From: a virus
Length of the DNA stretch: 43,533 nt
Reading direction: 5' to 3' (one strand)
IMG/VR virus record: IMGVR_UViG_3300049893_000164
Span: 1 to 43,533 of that record
Position numbers and translations under genes: made by a program. Below, in pieces: positions 13,509 to 20,629 of this stretch (its first letter is position 1; each line of letters starts with the position of its first letter). The notes under the pieces are model-generated. The model made no database searches and was not told the origin of the DNA. It was given only the letters and a program-made list of their open reading frames with translations.

Positions 13509-13683
13509 GGTAAATCTCCTTTACAGGTGGTGGTGAAATGGTTACACGGTCATCAACAAACGCCTCAACAAGCTCACGCAACACAGCACTCATACCACCG
13601 TGCGGCAAAGCCTTCTTGGCGAACTTCCGATGCAGCGACACAGAGACTCGTACCGCCAGCATCAACTCAAGTCTTTTCTTCAT
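13498..13683 (-). CDS. Small possible ribbon-helix-helix protein, 61 aa
   Basis: MKKRLELMLAVRVSVSLHRKF begins with a basic strand-like segment. It continues with KKALPHGGMSAVLRELVEAFV, which fits the strand-helix-helix plan of CopG/Arc-type DNA-binding proteins. It is the first gene of the replication operon and faces the divergent primase gene across a promoter-bearing 97-base gap, an arrangement typical of autoregulators. The regulatory role is inference. It overlaps the next gene by 11 bases. Confidence 0.65.
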   Translation of the reverse strand: MKKRLELMLAVRVSVSLHRKFAKKALPHGGMSAVLRELVEAFVDDRVTISPPPVKEIYHVN

Positions 13684-13711
13684 AAGACACCTTTCAAATA
13701 ACGACTAGGTG

Positions 13712-13740
13712 TTGCAGATTATCGGATTCTGTTTTACACT
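13712..13740 (+). promoter_or_regulatory. Weak sigma70-like promoter for the primase gene
   Basis: TTGCAG (13712-13717) and TACACT (13735-13740) are 17 bases apart on the plus strand, overlapping the stronger minus-strand promoter. Two TTGTC motifs follow within 15 bases. The match is modest, but some promoter must serve the isolated primase gene, and this is the only plausible pair in the gap. Confidence 0.35.
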
Positions 13741-13746
13741 TGTCAA
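13718..13746 (-). promoter_or_regulatory. Sigma70-like promoter for the replication operon
   Basis: On the minus strand TTGACA (13746-13741) is followed after 17 bases by GATAAT (13723-13718). It lies upstream of the ribbon-helix-helix-like gene in the divergent intergenic region, and it has the same construction as the promoters at 6049-6076 and 17733-17760. Confidence 0.75.
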
Positions 13747-13780
13747 GCGGTTGTCGAAAATAATTTTCTAAGGAGAAGTG

Positions 13781-16291
13781 ATGTCAGCACTACCTGTATC
13801 AAATCTGCCCGTGTCTTTTGACCCCTACGTCAGACAAGGATGGGCATTAGTACCAATCCCACCCAACACCAAAGGGCCACGGCAAGTGGGGTGGAACAAG
13901 CGAGAAAACTGCGTCACTGACCCCAATCAAATCCCTCCAGGCTACGGTGTCGGTCTTGCCCATGCCTACTCAGGCACGATGGCACTGGACATAGATAACT
14001 GGGAGTCCGCAGCAGCAGACCTCGCGCTGCACGGCATAGACCTCCGTGCGCTCTACGATGCTCCTGATGCTGTGCAGATCAGTAGTGGGCGCGAGGGTCA
14101 CGGTAAGCTCTTGTACGCCATGCCCTTCGGTCTCGCGCTACCGAGCAAGAAGATCAAGCGGGGCAACATCACGAGTCTCGAACTCAGGTGCGCCACACTC
14201 AACGGTCTGACAGTACAAGATGTTATCCCACCATCGATCCATCCGATCACACAACGCCCGTACCAGTGGGCAGGCAAAGGTAACTGGCAACGCCTCCCAA
14301 CCATCCCCATCCCGCTCCTCGACTACTGGAACCAACTGCTCAAGCAGGACAGCGAGCGCATCATCAAGGCCACAGGCGAGGCTGACGCCTCGTGGGACGA
14401 GATCAAGGCGGCACTTTTCCACATTCCCGCGTCTATCAACCGTGACGACTGGATCAATATCGGCATGGCGCTGCACTACGCAGGAGCACAGACCAACCAG
14501 CTTGAGCACGCGCTGCTCTTGTGGGACGAGTGGTCGGCTCAGTCCATTGAGAAGTACAAGGGTCAGCAGGACATTCTCGCCTGCTGGCAGTCGTTCAAGG
14601 CCGACCCCAACGGGATCAAACTCGGCACCTTGTTCAAACTGGCCTATGAGCACGGCTATCAGCGGCCCATGCCTGATGTCTCCACCTTGTTCAGCGCCAT
14701 CGAGGTGGCCTCACCTGACCATCTTGTCGGCAACCTCGTGACACCTGCACCTGACCTCAACCTTGACCTGCTGCCGCCCACTCTGGCACGACGAGCCACG
14801 GAGTTGTCAGAGAGTATCGGCTCAGACCCCATCGTGTCGGTCCTAGCCGGTTACGGGGCAATCTGTGCGGCTGCTGACGCACGCATGCGTCTTGAGATCG
14901 CTCCAGGGTGGCAGGTGCCTCCAGTCTTGTGGCTCATGACCATAGGAGACCCTGCTGAAAAAAAGTCACCTGCCTCCAAGCCCATGTTCAGCATCCTTGA
15001 CACCCTTGAGAAAGAAGGTATGCAGAACTATGCTGCCGAGCTTCTCATGTGGGAGGCTCACGAGGCTGCCCATGCCTCCTCCAAGAAGGCGTTTAATCTC
15101 GCTGCTGCCGACCCCAACACCATCCTCACAGGGCAGCTTGACCACGGTGCTCTGCCTTCTGTGCATCCTCTGCCTCCCAAGCCTGTGACACCCCGCTTGA
15201 CCATTACCGACGTGACCTCACAGAAGATGGCACGCATGGTCTGCGAGCGTCCTCGTGGCCTCCTGTGCCACCTTGACGAGATGAAGTCCTGGGCCGACAA
15301 GCTCACGGACAAGTCATCGGGTGAGGACCGCTCATGCTGGACCACCTCCTACGAGGCAGGTGTGCATCGCATGGACCGAGTGGGCGATGGTAAGGGCGAG
15401 GGGTCTTACATCTCTGAGAACTTTGCCGTCGCCATCTACGGGAATATGCAGCCGACCGTCTTTAAGTCGAAGATGGTGGCACTCTCTGACGACGGGCTGC
15501 TGCAACGCTTCATCCCTGCGACCCTGCGCTCCCACTTCACCAAGGTTGGCGAGCCTATCCCTGATATGCTCACGAACCGGCTTGACTATGAGCAGATGAT
15601 CCGCACCATCTACTCTATCAACCCTATGACTTACCGACTCTCAAAACCCGCCTATGACGCATTCAGGGAGTTCCAGTTCTGGTATGAGAAAACAAAGACT
15701 GACGAGAGATTGCTGTCCAGTTCAGACCACTATATGCGATCTTACGGGAAGCTCGAAGGGACGTGCGGGAGATTGATTCTCTTGAATCATCTGGCGCTCA
15801 CCCCGTATCAGGTTGAGGTCTCCCTTGAGACCACTCAGAAGTCCATCGAGATCATCAAGAATTTCGTTGTTCCATCTCTGCGTCATGTGTTTGGCGAGGT
15901 GGCTGGTCTGACTGCTGATTCCTTGGAATACTGGCTGATCGAGCACATTATCCATGTGGCAGGTGAAATTGACTCGACCACTTTGAGCGAGTTACGTCGA
16001 TCTGCTAGGCGTCGCAAGGAACTCGAAGGGAAACCCGCATGGATCGCGGACCAGCTAGTTCGTGACGCGCTCACCCCATTACTGGACGCTGGATGGGTGG
16101 CTATCACTCGGGAAGATCGAAACTCCGTCCAGATCGCCATCAATCCGAGCCTTGCTACCCTGTTCACTGAGCGTCGTCGATCAATCCTACTTGCCAAACA
16201 GCGTAGGGCGGACCATCGGACACGGCTTGCCGGTGTTCCGCGTCAATTGGTCAAGGGATATAACCCTGACGTGCTTGACAATCTGTTATAG
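13781..16291 (+). CDS. Primase-polymerase/helicase fusion (AEP prim-pol plus DUF3987)
   Basis: An 836-residue protein; the ATG at 13781 has AAGGAG five bases upstream. The N-terminal 180 residues form a bifunctional primase/polymerase domain: GWALVPIPPNTKGP, the metal-binding LDID (69-72), SGREGHGK (102-109), then DVIPPSIHP. A PriCT-like segment follows (DEIKAALFHIP...WINIGMALH...WDEWS). The rest matches DUF3987, with an unusual Walker A GDPAEKKSP (about 389-397) and a Walker B LLCHLDEM (about 494-501). It should prime and possibly unwind DNA for the family B polymerase. It is the only replication gene on the plus strand and ends at a double-hairpin terminator. Confidence 0.88.
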   Translation: MSALPVSNLPVSFDPYVRQGWALVPIPPNTKGPRQVGWNKRENCVTDPNQIPPGYGVGLAHAYSGTMALDIDNWESAAADLALHGIDLRALYDAPDAVQISSGREGHGKLLYAMPFGLALPSKKIKRGNITSLELRCATLNGLTVQDVIPPSIHPITQRPYQWAGKGNWQRLPTIPIPLLDYWNQLLKQDSERIIKATGEADASWDEIKAALFHIPASINRDDWINIGMALHYAGAQTNQLEHALLLWDEWSAQSIEKYKGQQDILACWQSFKADPNGIKLGTLFKLAYEHGYQRPMPDVSTLFSAIEVASPDHLVGNLVTPAPDLNLDLLPPTLARRATELSESIGSDPIVSVLAGYGAICAAADARMRLEIAPGWQVPPVLWLMTIGDPAEKKSPASKPMFSILDTLEKEGMQNYAAELLMWEAHEAAHASSKKAFNLAAADPNTILTGQLDHGALPSVHPLPPKPVTPRLTITDVTSQKMARMVCERPRGLLCHLDEMKSWADKLTDKSSGEDRSCWTTSYEAGVHRMDRVGDGKGEGSYISENFAVAIYGNMQPTVFKSKMVALSDDGLLQRFIPATLRSHFTKVGEPIPDMLTNRLDYEQMIRTIYSINPMTYRLSKPAYDAFREFQFWYEKTKTDERLLSSSDHYMRSYGKLEGTCGRLILLNHLALTPYQVEVSLETTQKSIEIIKNFVVPSLRHVFGEVAGLTADSLEYWLIEHIIHVAGEIDSTTLSELRRSARRRKELEGKPAWIADQLVRDALTPLLDAGWVAITREDRNSVQIAINPSLATLFTERRRSILLAKQRRADHRTRLAGVPRQLVKGYNPDVLDNLL

Positions 16292-16316
16292 TTCGTTTCG
16301 CATCAATTCTCCCCCT

Positions 16317-16374
16317 GGCGAGTGCAATACTCGCCTTCTGCCACCCTGTGAGTATTCCAGGGTGGCGCTTTTTT
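16317..16374 (+). terminator. Double-hairpin rho-independent terminator after the primase
   Basis: A first hairpin GGCGAGT/ACTCGCC (16317-16335) is followed by a 9-base-pair hairpin GCCACCCTG/CAGGGTGGC (16340-16366) and a run of six T (16369-16374). It sits 26 bases after the primase stop and isolates that gene from the convergent block beyond. Confidence 0.9.
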
Positions 16375-16386
16375 ACCCTACAAATG

Positions 16387-16408
16387 AAAAACCCGGACTA
16401 TGCCGGGT
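16387..16408 (-). terminator. Rho-independent terminator for the convergent minus-strand block
   Basis: On the minus strand the stem ACCCGG/CCGGGT (16408-16403 with 16396-16391) has a six-base loop and is followed by TTTT (16390-16387). It lies just downstream of the gene at 16415-16675 and faces the plus-strand terminator 13 bases away. Confidence 0.8.
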
Positions 16409-16414
16409 CTTGGT

Positions 16415-16675
16415 CTATTCTCCTTTGGCTTTGTGGATAGCTGCGCGTAATTCGCGCTCCTCTGCCCAGAATTCCGGGTTATCAGCAATGCAGACCAAGG
16501 CCATTTCGCACGCGTGCAGCAGTTCAGGTGCGGCCGCTAACAGTCGGGCGAAATGTTGTTTAGTTTTGCCGCTTGCGGTAATTCCGTCGAACGGATCAAC
16601 GCAAACGGCGATTAGCGCTCGCGTCTCGGTCATTCTTACATTTACGCCAGTGGCGCACATAGTATCGGGCCTCAT
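16415..16675 (-). CDS. Hypothetical phage protein, 86 aa
   Basis: Frame MRPDTMCATGVNVRMTETR to HKAKGE with AAGGAG ten bases upstream. The C-terminal half (ARLLAAAPELLHACEMAL...ELRAAIHKAKGE) is a pattern repeatedly seen in short phage accessory proteins of unknown function. It is the last gene of a small convergent operon and ends just before a terminator. Confidence 0.7.
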   Translation of the reverse strand: MRPDTMCATGVNVRMTETRALIAVCVDPFDGITASGKTKQHFARLLAAAPELLHACEMALVCIADNPEFWAEERELRAAIHKAKGE

Positions 16676-16713
16676 TTTGTCTATTCTCCTTTGTTATCGG
16701 CTAACACAGCCGC

Positions 16714-16742
16714 CCATGCGCCCAGGCTATCTAGGCGCATGG
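16714..16742. promoter_or_regulatory. 9-base-pair inverted repeat between two small genes
   Basis: CCATGCGCC (16714-16722) and GGCGCATGG (16734-16742) are perfect inverted copies around an 11-base spacer, itself partly symmetrical. On the minus strand it lies between a 47-aa gene and the gene at 16675, with no T-run, so it is not an ordinary terminator. It may be an operator, an attenuator-like leader structure or an RNA stabiliser. Confidence 0.6.
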
Positions 16743-16751
16743 ACTGGGGTG

Positions 16752-16895
16752 CTAACGTGCTTTCCTGACCACTATTCGCGGATCGTAGCCGTCATGGTTT
16801 ATCAACCCATTGCGCACGTATTCCTTGTCACAATTCTTGTCATAAAACACGGTGTCAATAATCCTTCCGTTCAGATAAACATTCCACGCGATCAT
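16752..16895 (-). CDS. Small conserved phage protein, 47 aa
   Basis: Reads MIAWNVYLNGRIID ... INHDGYDPRIVVRKAR. I recognise the WNVYLNGxxIDTV...HDGYDP pattern from other phages, where it is a stand-alone protein of unknown function. GGGG lies upstream at a usable distance. It is too short for most gene callers, but the conserved pattern supports it being real. Confidence 0.75.
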   Translation of the reverse strand: MIAWNVYLNGRIIDTVFYDKNCDKEYVRNGLINHDGYDPRIVVRKAR

Positions 16896-16908
16896 TTTCT
16901 GCCCCTAG

Positions 16909-17316
16909 TCAATAGTCTTGCAACAATTCGCGCAGTTCATTCATCTGCACCCGAGTAAATACCTTCGCCAGCTTCTCGCCTATCTCACAACAAGCGCGAT
17001 AAGTATCAAACGCTTTAATCGAGTCGCTATCGTAACCATAGTCATCGCACCAATGCTTGAATGAAGAATAGAGCGCATTTGAGTCAGATACCAACGAATA
17101 AAGCACGCTCGCGGCAGTAGGTGCTACGGGTCTTCCGGTTTTCTTGTTGCGATTACCCAGTCCCATGAAATAATCAGTCTCGAATCCTGCAAACTTCACG
17201 CGCCATGCGTCGCATTGCCAGTCGTTATCTAGAACAGTCTCGCCAACGTAACGCGCTCCGAACGTGATGCCCCATTGTGGCAACAATGCGGCGATTTTGT
17301 TGTCTGTGTCATTCAT
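16909..17316 (-). CDS. Conserved phage protein, 135 aa
   Basis: Begins MNDTDNKIAALLPQWGITFGARY; contains WRVKFAGFETDYFMGLGNRNK and PTAASVLYSLVSDSNA. Similar proteins occur in accessory regions of many phages of Gram-negative hosts, function unknown. No membrane segment or catalytic motif is evident. It is the third gene of the convergent minus-strand operon. Confidence 0.75.
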   Translation of the reverse strand: MNDTDNKIAALLPQWGITFGARYVGETVLDNDWQCDAWRVKFAGFETDYFMGLGNRNKKTGRPVAPTAASVLYSLVSDSNALYSSFKHWCDDYGYDSDSIKAFDTYRACCEIGEKLAKVFTRVQMNELRELLQDY

Positions 17317-17330
17317 TTCTCTATTCCCCC

Positions 17331-17471
17331 TTAGATTGTCTCGATAAACTCAATAGTCGCGCCAACGTAGCGCGACCGAATAACGGCGACCGCTTGCCAT
17401 ACATTGACAGCCAGTAGCGTGATGTTTCGATCGATTCCATTTACTGCGATTGTTGCTAGGTATGTTCTCAT
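17331..17471 (-). CDS. Small hypothetical protein, 46 aa
   Basis: Frame MRTYLATIAVNGIDR ... RSRYVGATIEFIETI with AAGGAG eight bases upstream. A beta-alpha-beta-like pattern is suggested by alternating hydrophobic residues. It fills what would otherwise be a 170-base gap between two genes on the same strand. Confidence 0.7.
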   Translation of the reverse strand: MRTYLATIAVNGIDRNITLLAVNVWQAVAVIRSRYVGATIEFIETI

Positions 17472-17488
17472 GGTTGAAGCTCCTTTAG

Positions 17489-17686
17489 TTAGATGATGAA
17501 ATCAGGATGTGCAATAACGTCTGAATATAGTGGAGTCAAAATTACATCTTTAATGGCTTGAGCGCTTTTCTTGTTGGCGCAACGAATCGCGGCGGATACC
17601 GCTCGCGCAGCATATCCAGCATCAACAAAGCCCCGATTAAACAATGCCAGTGTTTGAGCCAAATCTGCTGTCTGTTTTTTGTTCAT
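17489..17686 (-). CDS. Hypothetical protein, 65 aa, first gene of the convergent operon
   Basis: The start is chosen at the ATG at 17686 (MNKKQTADLAQTLALFNRGF) because GGAG lies six bases upstream. A TTG four codons earlier overlaps that site. The protein contains VDAGYAARAVSAAIRCANK and ends IAHPDFII, a helical accessory protein of unknown function. It follows the promoter at 17733-17760. Confidence 0.7.
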   Translation of the reverse strand: MNKKQTADLAQTLALFNRGFVDAGYAARAVSAAIRCANKKSAQAIKDVILTPLYSDVIAHPDFII

Positions 17687-17732
17687 TTCATTCTCCAATT
17701 AGTCAAAAGGTTTTTGATTTACTACGCCTCGA

Positions 17733-17760
17733 ATTCTAGTGCCAGTTTTCCAATTGTCAA
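17733..17760 (-). promoter_or_regulatory. Sigma70-like promoter for the convergent operon
   Basis: On the minus strand TTGACA (17760-17755) is separated by 16 bases from TAGAAT (17738-17733). It stands at the edge of the iteron region, so binding of an initiator to the iterons could affect it. The start of the first gene is about 47 bases downstream. Confidence 0.75.
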
Positions 17761-18110
17761 GGACTATTTGTAAAAAGATGCAATTTTCACGATTTTGACC
17801 TGTGACAAACGGACACCCCCCCTTGTCACAGTTGTCACAATGTATAACAAAATACAATGAGCCTTTGTAAAAAAACGGGTTAAATCTGTCACGTCTGTCG
17901 CAAATGTGTCAATGAGTCTTTGTAAATCTGGGTAAGTTGTGACAAACGTCCTCGTGTTTTGGACATGGATTTTTCTAAAAACGACCCTGTGGATAACTTT
18001 TAACGTGGAAATAGTCAAAAAAAAATTTCTCCCACAAAAGGGCATTTGTCACACGGCGCAAATTGTCAAATGGTATTTGATTCTGAGCTTCATTCTGTCA
18101 CATTGTCACA
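17754..18110. repeat. Iteron cluster, probable replication origin
   Basis: Six exact copies of TTGTCACA in either orientation (17801, 17823, 17832, 17938, 18046, 18103) and about six near copies (for example 17754, 17886, 17895, 17905, 18063, 18095) lie within 360 AT-rich bases. A longer unit, CAATGAG-Y-CTTTGTAAA, also occurs twice about 46 bases apart. There is no convincing gene. Short repeats, a DnaA box and AT-rich DNA together are the usual make-up of an origin. The repeats could also be operators. Confidence 0.75.
17988..17996 (-). promoter_or_regulatory. Perfect DnaA box
   Basis: TGTGGATAA on the plus strand is the exact complement of the strong DnaA box TTATCCACA. It lies in the middle of the iteron cluster. 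A second near match (CTATCCACA, 8 of 9) occurs at 18545-18553, just at the terS start. Confidence 0.65.
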
Positions 18111-18342
18111 GGTGCCCAGAATCAAAGACTCTCTGACAAAAATCGCCTTGTTTCAATCCTAGCGACTGGTGTCCGAGCTTCCGTACTGGATAGCATCCTG
18201 GCTTGCGTATCGCCTCATGGTGCCGCGATCACTGCCCATCTGATACCTGAGTCCATCTTGATCGAGTCTCGGGCCTGTGACGCTCTCTTGTCGGTCGATG
18301 CGCCGTGCTGAGTCTCGCGTCGTGATGCGCTGCGTCGCGGAC

Positions 18343-18372
18343 GGGGGAGTACCGGGGGGAGGGGGGATCGGG
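18343..18372 (+). other. G-quadruplex motif
   Basis: Four G-runs of 5, 6, 6 and 3 bases are separated by 6, 1 and 3 bases, meeting the usual G3+N1-7 rule. No comparable run was noticed elsewhere in the window. It is located between the iterons and terS, where a folded strand could affect replication or terminase action. Confidence 0.65.
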
Positions 18373-18535
18373 ATTCGTGCGCGATTGTTTCCCCGGGGCA
18401 TAGCCGCCGCCGATTTTTGAAAATTTTTAGAATAGACTCACCTATACATAAACTCTTTGACCCTCTGACGCACCCTCCAACCCTGTTCCATCCGGCCTCG
18501 TAACTTAACACCTTGTTTCAATTATTTCTCCATTG

Positions 18536-18544
18536 TGATATAAA
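18536..18544 (+). promoter_or_regulatory. Extended -10 promoter for the late genes
   Basis: TGATATAAA combines the TG extension with a TATAAA box in an AT-rich tract. The -35 region is weak (TTTCAA at 17 bases). The expected RNA start is within a few bases of the terS ATG at 18553. No Shine-Dalgarno sequence precedes that ATG, so a leaderless message is possible. Confidence 0.5.
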
Positions 18545-18552
18545 CTATCCAC

Positions 18553-19086
18553 ATGGATACACAAATACCACAATGGTTAGCCCCTGTAGAAACGCGAGGC
18601 CGTTTGGTACAGGCTCCACAGCCACCTGTCCAACTCCCTGCACAACTGGATACCCGAACGCACCTCGACCTCACCTATGAGGCGATGTTCGAGACAACAC
18701 TGGACTACGTGCAGATGGGCAGGCCGTTGTCGCATATCGTGCGAGATGACCCGAGAGACATCAACTACGCTCATTATCTGAACTGGATTCACAAAGACCC
18801 AATCCGAAAGCAGAGGTATTACACCGCGCAGGAGATTGGTGCTGAGTCGGTTGCCGATGAGTTAATGCACATTGCCGATGCCACGGACTCACTGGAGGAC
18901 GTTGCACGATCAACGCTGCGGATCAATACACGCAAGTGGTTGCTGGGTGTGTGGAACAGGAAGAGGTTTGGTGAGACGAAGCAGTTGGAGGTGAATAACA
19001 CCACCACGATCAACATCAGAGATGAACTGGCGAACCGGGAGAAGCAGTTGATGAATGTGTTCGAGGGAGAGTTTGCGCGTGAGTGA
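18553..19086 (+). CDS. Terminase small subunit
   Basis: A 177-residue protein directly before the large subunit and overlapping it by eight bases. The central region (YEAMFETTLDYVQMGRPLSHIVRDD...YAHYLNWIHKDPIRKQRYYTAQEIG) has the helix-turn-helix plus TARE/EIGAE-type pattern of small terminases that recognise the packaging site. The DSLEDVARSTLRINTRKWLLG segment and W-N-RKRFG-KQ end are also typical. It binds DNA and presents it to TerL. No ribosome binding site is visible before its ATG. Confidence 0.85.
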   Translation: MDTQIPQWLAPVETRGRLVQAPQPPVQLPAQLDTRTHLDLTYEAMFETTLDYVQMGRPLSHIVRDDPRDINYAHYLNWIHKDPIRKQRYYTAQEIGAESVADELMHIADATDSLEDVARSTLRINTRKWLLGVWNRKRFGETKQLEVNNTTTINIRDELANREKQLMNVFEGEFARE

Positions 19087-20617
19087 GGTGCAGATCACAG
19101 AAGCACAGGCGCTGATACTTCAGCGAATGCTCAAGCCGGACTTCTATTTGTCGCCGTACAAGTTTGTGATGTGGGCGTACAAGTGGGGTGAGGGAGACTT
19201 GAAGGAGTTTGACGGGCCGCGTCGGTGGCAGCGCGAGATCATGGAGGAGGTCGAGGGGTACTTGAAGCAGGGTCTCCAGCAGAAGATGATCACTGGTACG
19301 CTGCCTGACTTCTTCAGGTTGGCGGTGGCGAGTGGGCGGGGGCCGGGGAAGTCGGCACTGGTGGGGATGCTGGCGCATTGGTTCATATCGACTCGGATCG
19401 GTGGTAGCACATGGGTAGCGGCCAACGGTGAGCCGCAGTTGCGCACCAAGACGTTTCCTGAGATTGCGAAGTGGGTAGCGCGGGGGATCAACGCGGAGTT
19501 CTTTGAGATCAACGCCACGTCGATACAACCGAAGAAGTGGTTCAAGGAGTACATCGAGAGTCCTGAGGGCTTGGGTAAGAACACCCGGTACTACTACGCC
19601 AACGGGCAGCTATGGAGCGCGGAGAACCCGGATGCGTTTGCGGGTGCTCATAACTTCGATGGCGAACTGGCGATCTTCGATGAGGCGAGCGGTATCCCTG
19701 ATGCGATCTGGACAGTTCAGGAGGGTGTCTTTACCGAGGACATCATAGATAGGTTCTGGTTCGCGTTCTCGAATCCACGGAGCAATCAGGGTGCGTTCTT
19801 CGACTGTTTCGACAAGAACAAGGAGTTGTGGCGCACCAAGCAGATTGATTCGAGAACAGTGGAGGGGATCAACCAGAGTACGTTCGAGAACATCATCAAG
19901 AAGCATGGGGTCGATAGTGACGCGGCGCGGATCGAGGTCTATGGTCAGTTTCCGAGTACGAGCGAGGATCAGTTCATATCGAGTCTGGTGGCGCGTGAGG
20001 CGCAGCAGAGAACAGTGGAGAATGACCCCGGTGCCGCGCTGATCATGGGCGTGGATATTGCGCGGTTCGGTGACGACAGTTCGGTGGTGCGGTTTCGGCA
20101 GGGTAGGGACGCGAGGAGCATACGACCAGTGCGGTGGCGCGGGGCATCACTGGTGGAGAGCGCGAACAAGATCGCGGCGCTGATCGACAAGTTCAAGCCG
20201 GATGCGGTGTGTATCGACCAGGGTATGGGTAGCGGGGTGATCGACATCTTGAGGAGCCGTCGGTACAAGGTGCATGAGGTGGCGTTCGGGTCTAAGTCGA
20301 GTTCGCCCGAGTGGGGGAACAAACGCGTGGAGATGTATGCTCTGATGCGCGACTGGTTGGTGGGTGCAGCGATTGACCTGTCTGAAGAGTTGTTCGAGGA
20401 CATCACCAAGGTCAGGTATCAGTACCAGGGGTCTGGGGACAAGATTATCCTGGAGTCCAAGGACGAGTTGAAGAAGCGGATCGGTCGGTCGCCTGATGAG
20501 GGGGATGCCCTGGCGCTGACCTTCGCGGTTCCCATCGCACGTCGGGATTTACGGGCGGCTATGCAGAACCGTAGGACTGTGGTAGCATCAGACATGGACT
20601 ATTCAATTTTTGCCTGA
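19079..20617 (+). CDS. Terminase large subunit
   Basis: A 512-residue packaging motor. The GTG at 19079 is preferred (GAGGGAG about 10 bases upstream, overlap with terS); an ATG at 19055 is an alternative. ATPase motifs: Walker A-like ASGRGPGKSA (84-93) and Walker B AIFDEAS (198-204). The nuclease domain starts near IMGVDIARFGDDSS (about 322-335), with a second acidic site CIDQGMGSG and the C-terminal PDEGDALALTF. It cuts and pumps DNA into the prohead through the portal. Confidence 0.93.
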   Translation: MSEVQITEAQALILQRMLKPDFYLSPYKFVMWAYKWGEGDLKEFDGPRRWQREIMEEVEGYLKQGLQQKMITGTLPDFFRLAVASGRGPGKSALVGMLAHWFISTRIGGSTWVAANGEPQLRTKTFPEIAKWVARGINAEFFEINATSIQPKKWFKEYIESPEGLGKNTRYYYANGQLWSAENPDAFAGAHNFDGELAIFDEASGIPDAIWTVQEGVFTEDIIDRFWFAFSNPRSNQGAFFDCFDKNKELWRTKQIDSRTVEGINQSTFENIIKKHGVDSDAARIEVYGQFPSTSEDQFISSLVAREAQQRTVENDPGAALIMGVDIARFGDDSSVVRFRQGRDARSIRPVRWRGASLVESANKIAALIDKFKPDAVCIDQGMGSGVIDILRSRRYKVHEVAFGSKSSSPEWGNKRVEMYALMRDWLVGAAIDLSEELFEDITKVRYQYQGSGDKIILESKDELKKRIGRSPDEGDALALTFAVPIARRDLRAAMQNRRTVVASDMDYSIFA

Positions 20618-20629
20618 AGGAGCAATGGT

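Larger units (their letters stand above)
18111..18552. other. Gene-free control region before terS
   Basis: After the iterons this stretch becomes GC-rich (18200-18410), then AT-rich again near 18420-18545. It contains four closely spaced G-runs (18343-18372) and the terS promoter. Minus-strand open frames exist but lack ribosome binding sites and have low-complexity translations. It may also hold the packaging recognition site, since it precedes terS, but no cos-like element is visible. Confidence 0.5.

Noticed and set aside
17764-18045. 93-codon open frame on the minus strand inside the iteron region
   Set aside because: It spans the repeats, its translation is composed of repeat-derived Thr/Val/Phe stretches, and no ribosome binding site precedes it; the iterons explain the open frame.
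18159-18511. Two overlapping minus-strand frames (80 and 98 codons) upstream of terS
   Set aside because: Low-complexity Arg/Ser/Pro-rich translations produced by GC-rich and G-run DNA, no Shine-Dalgarno, different frames competing; treated as non-coding.
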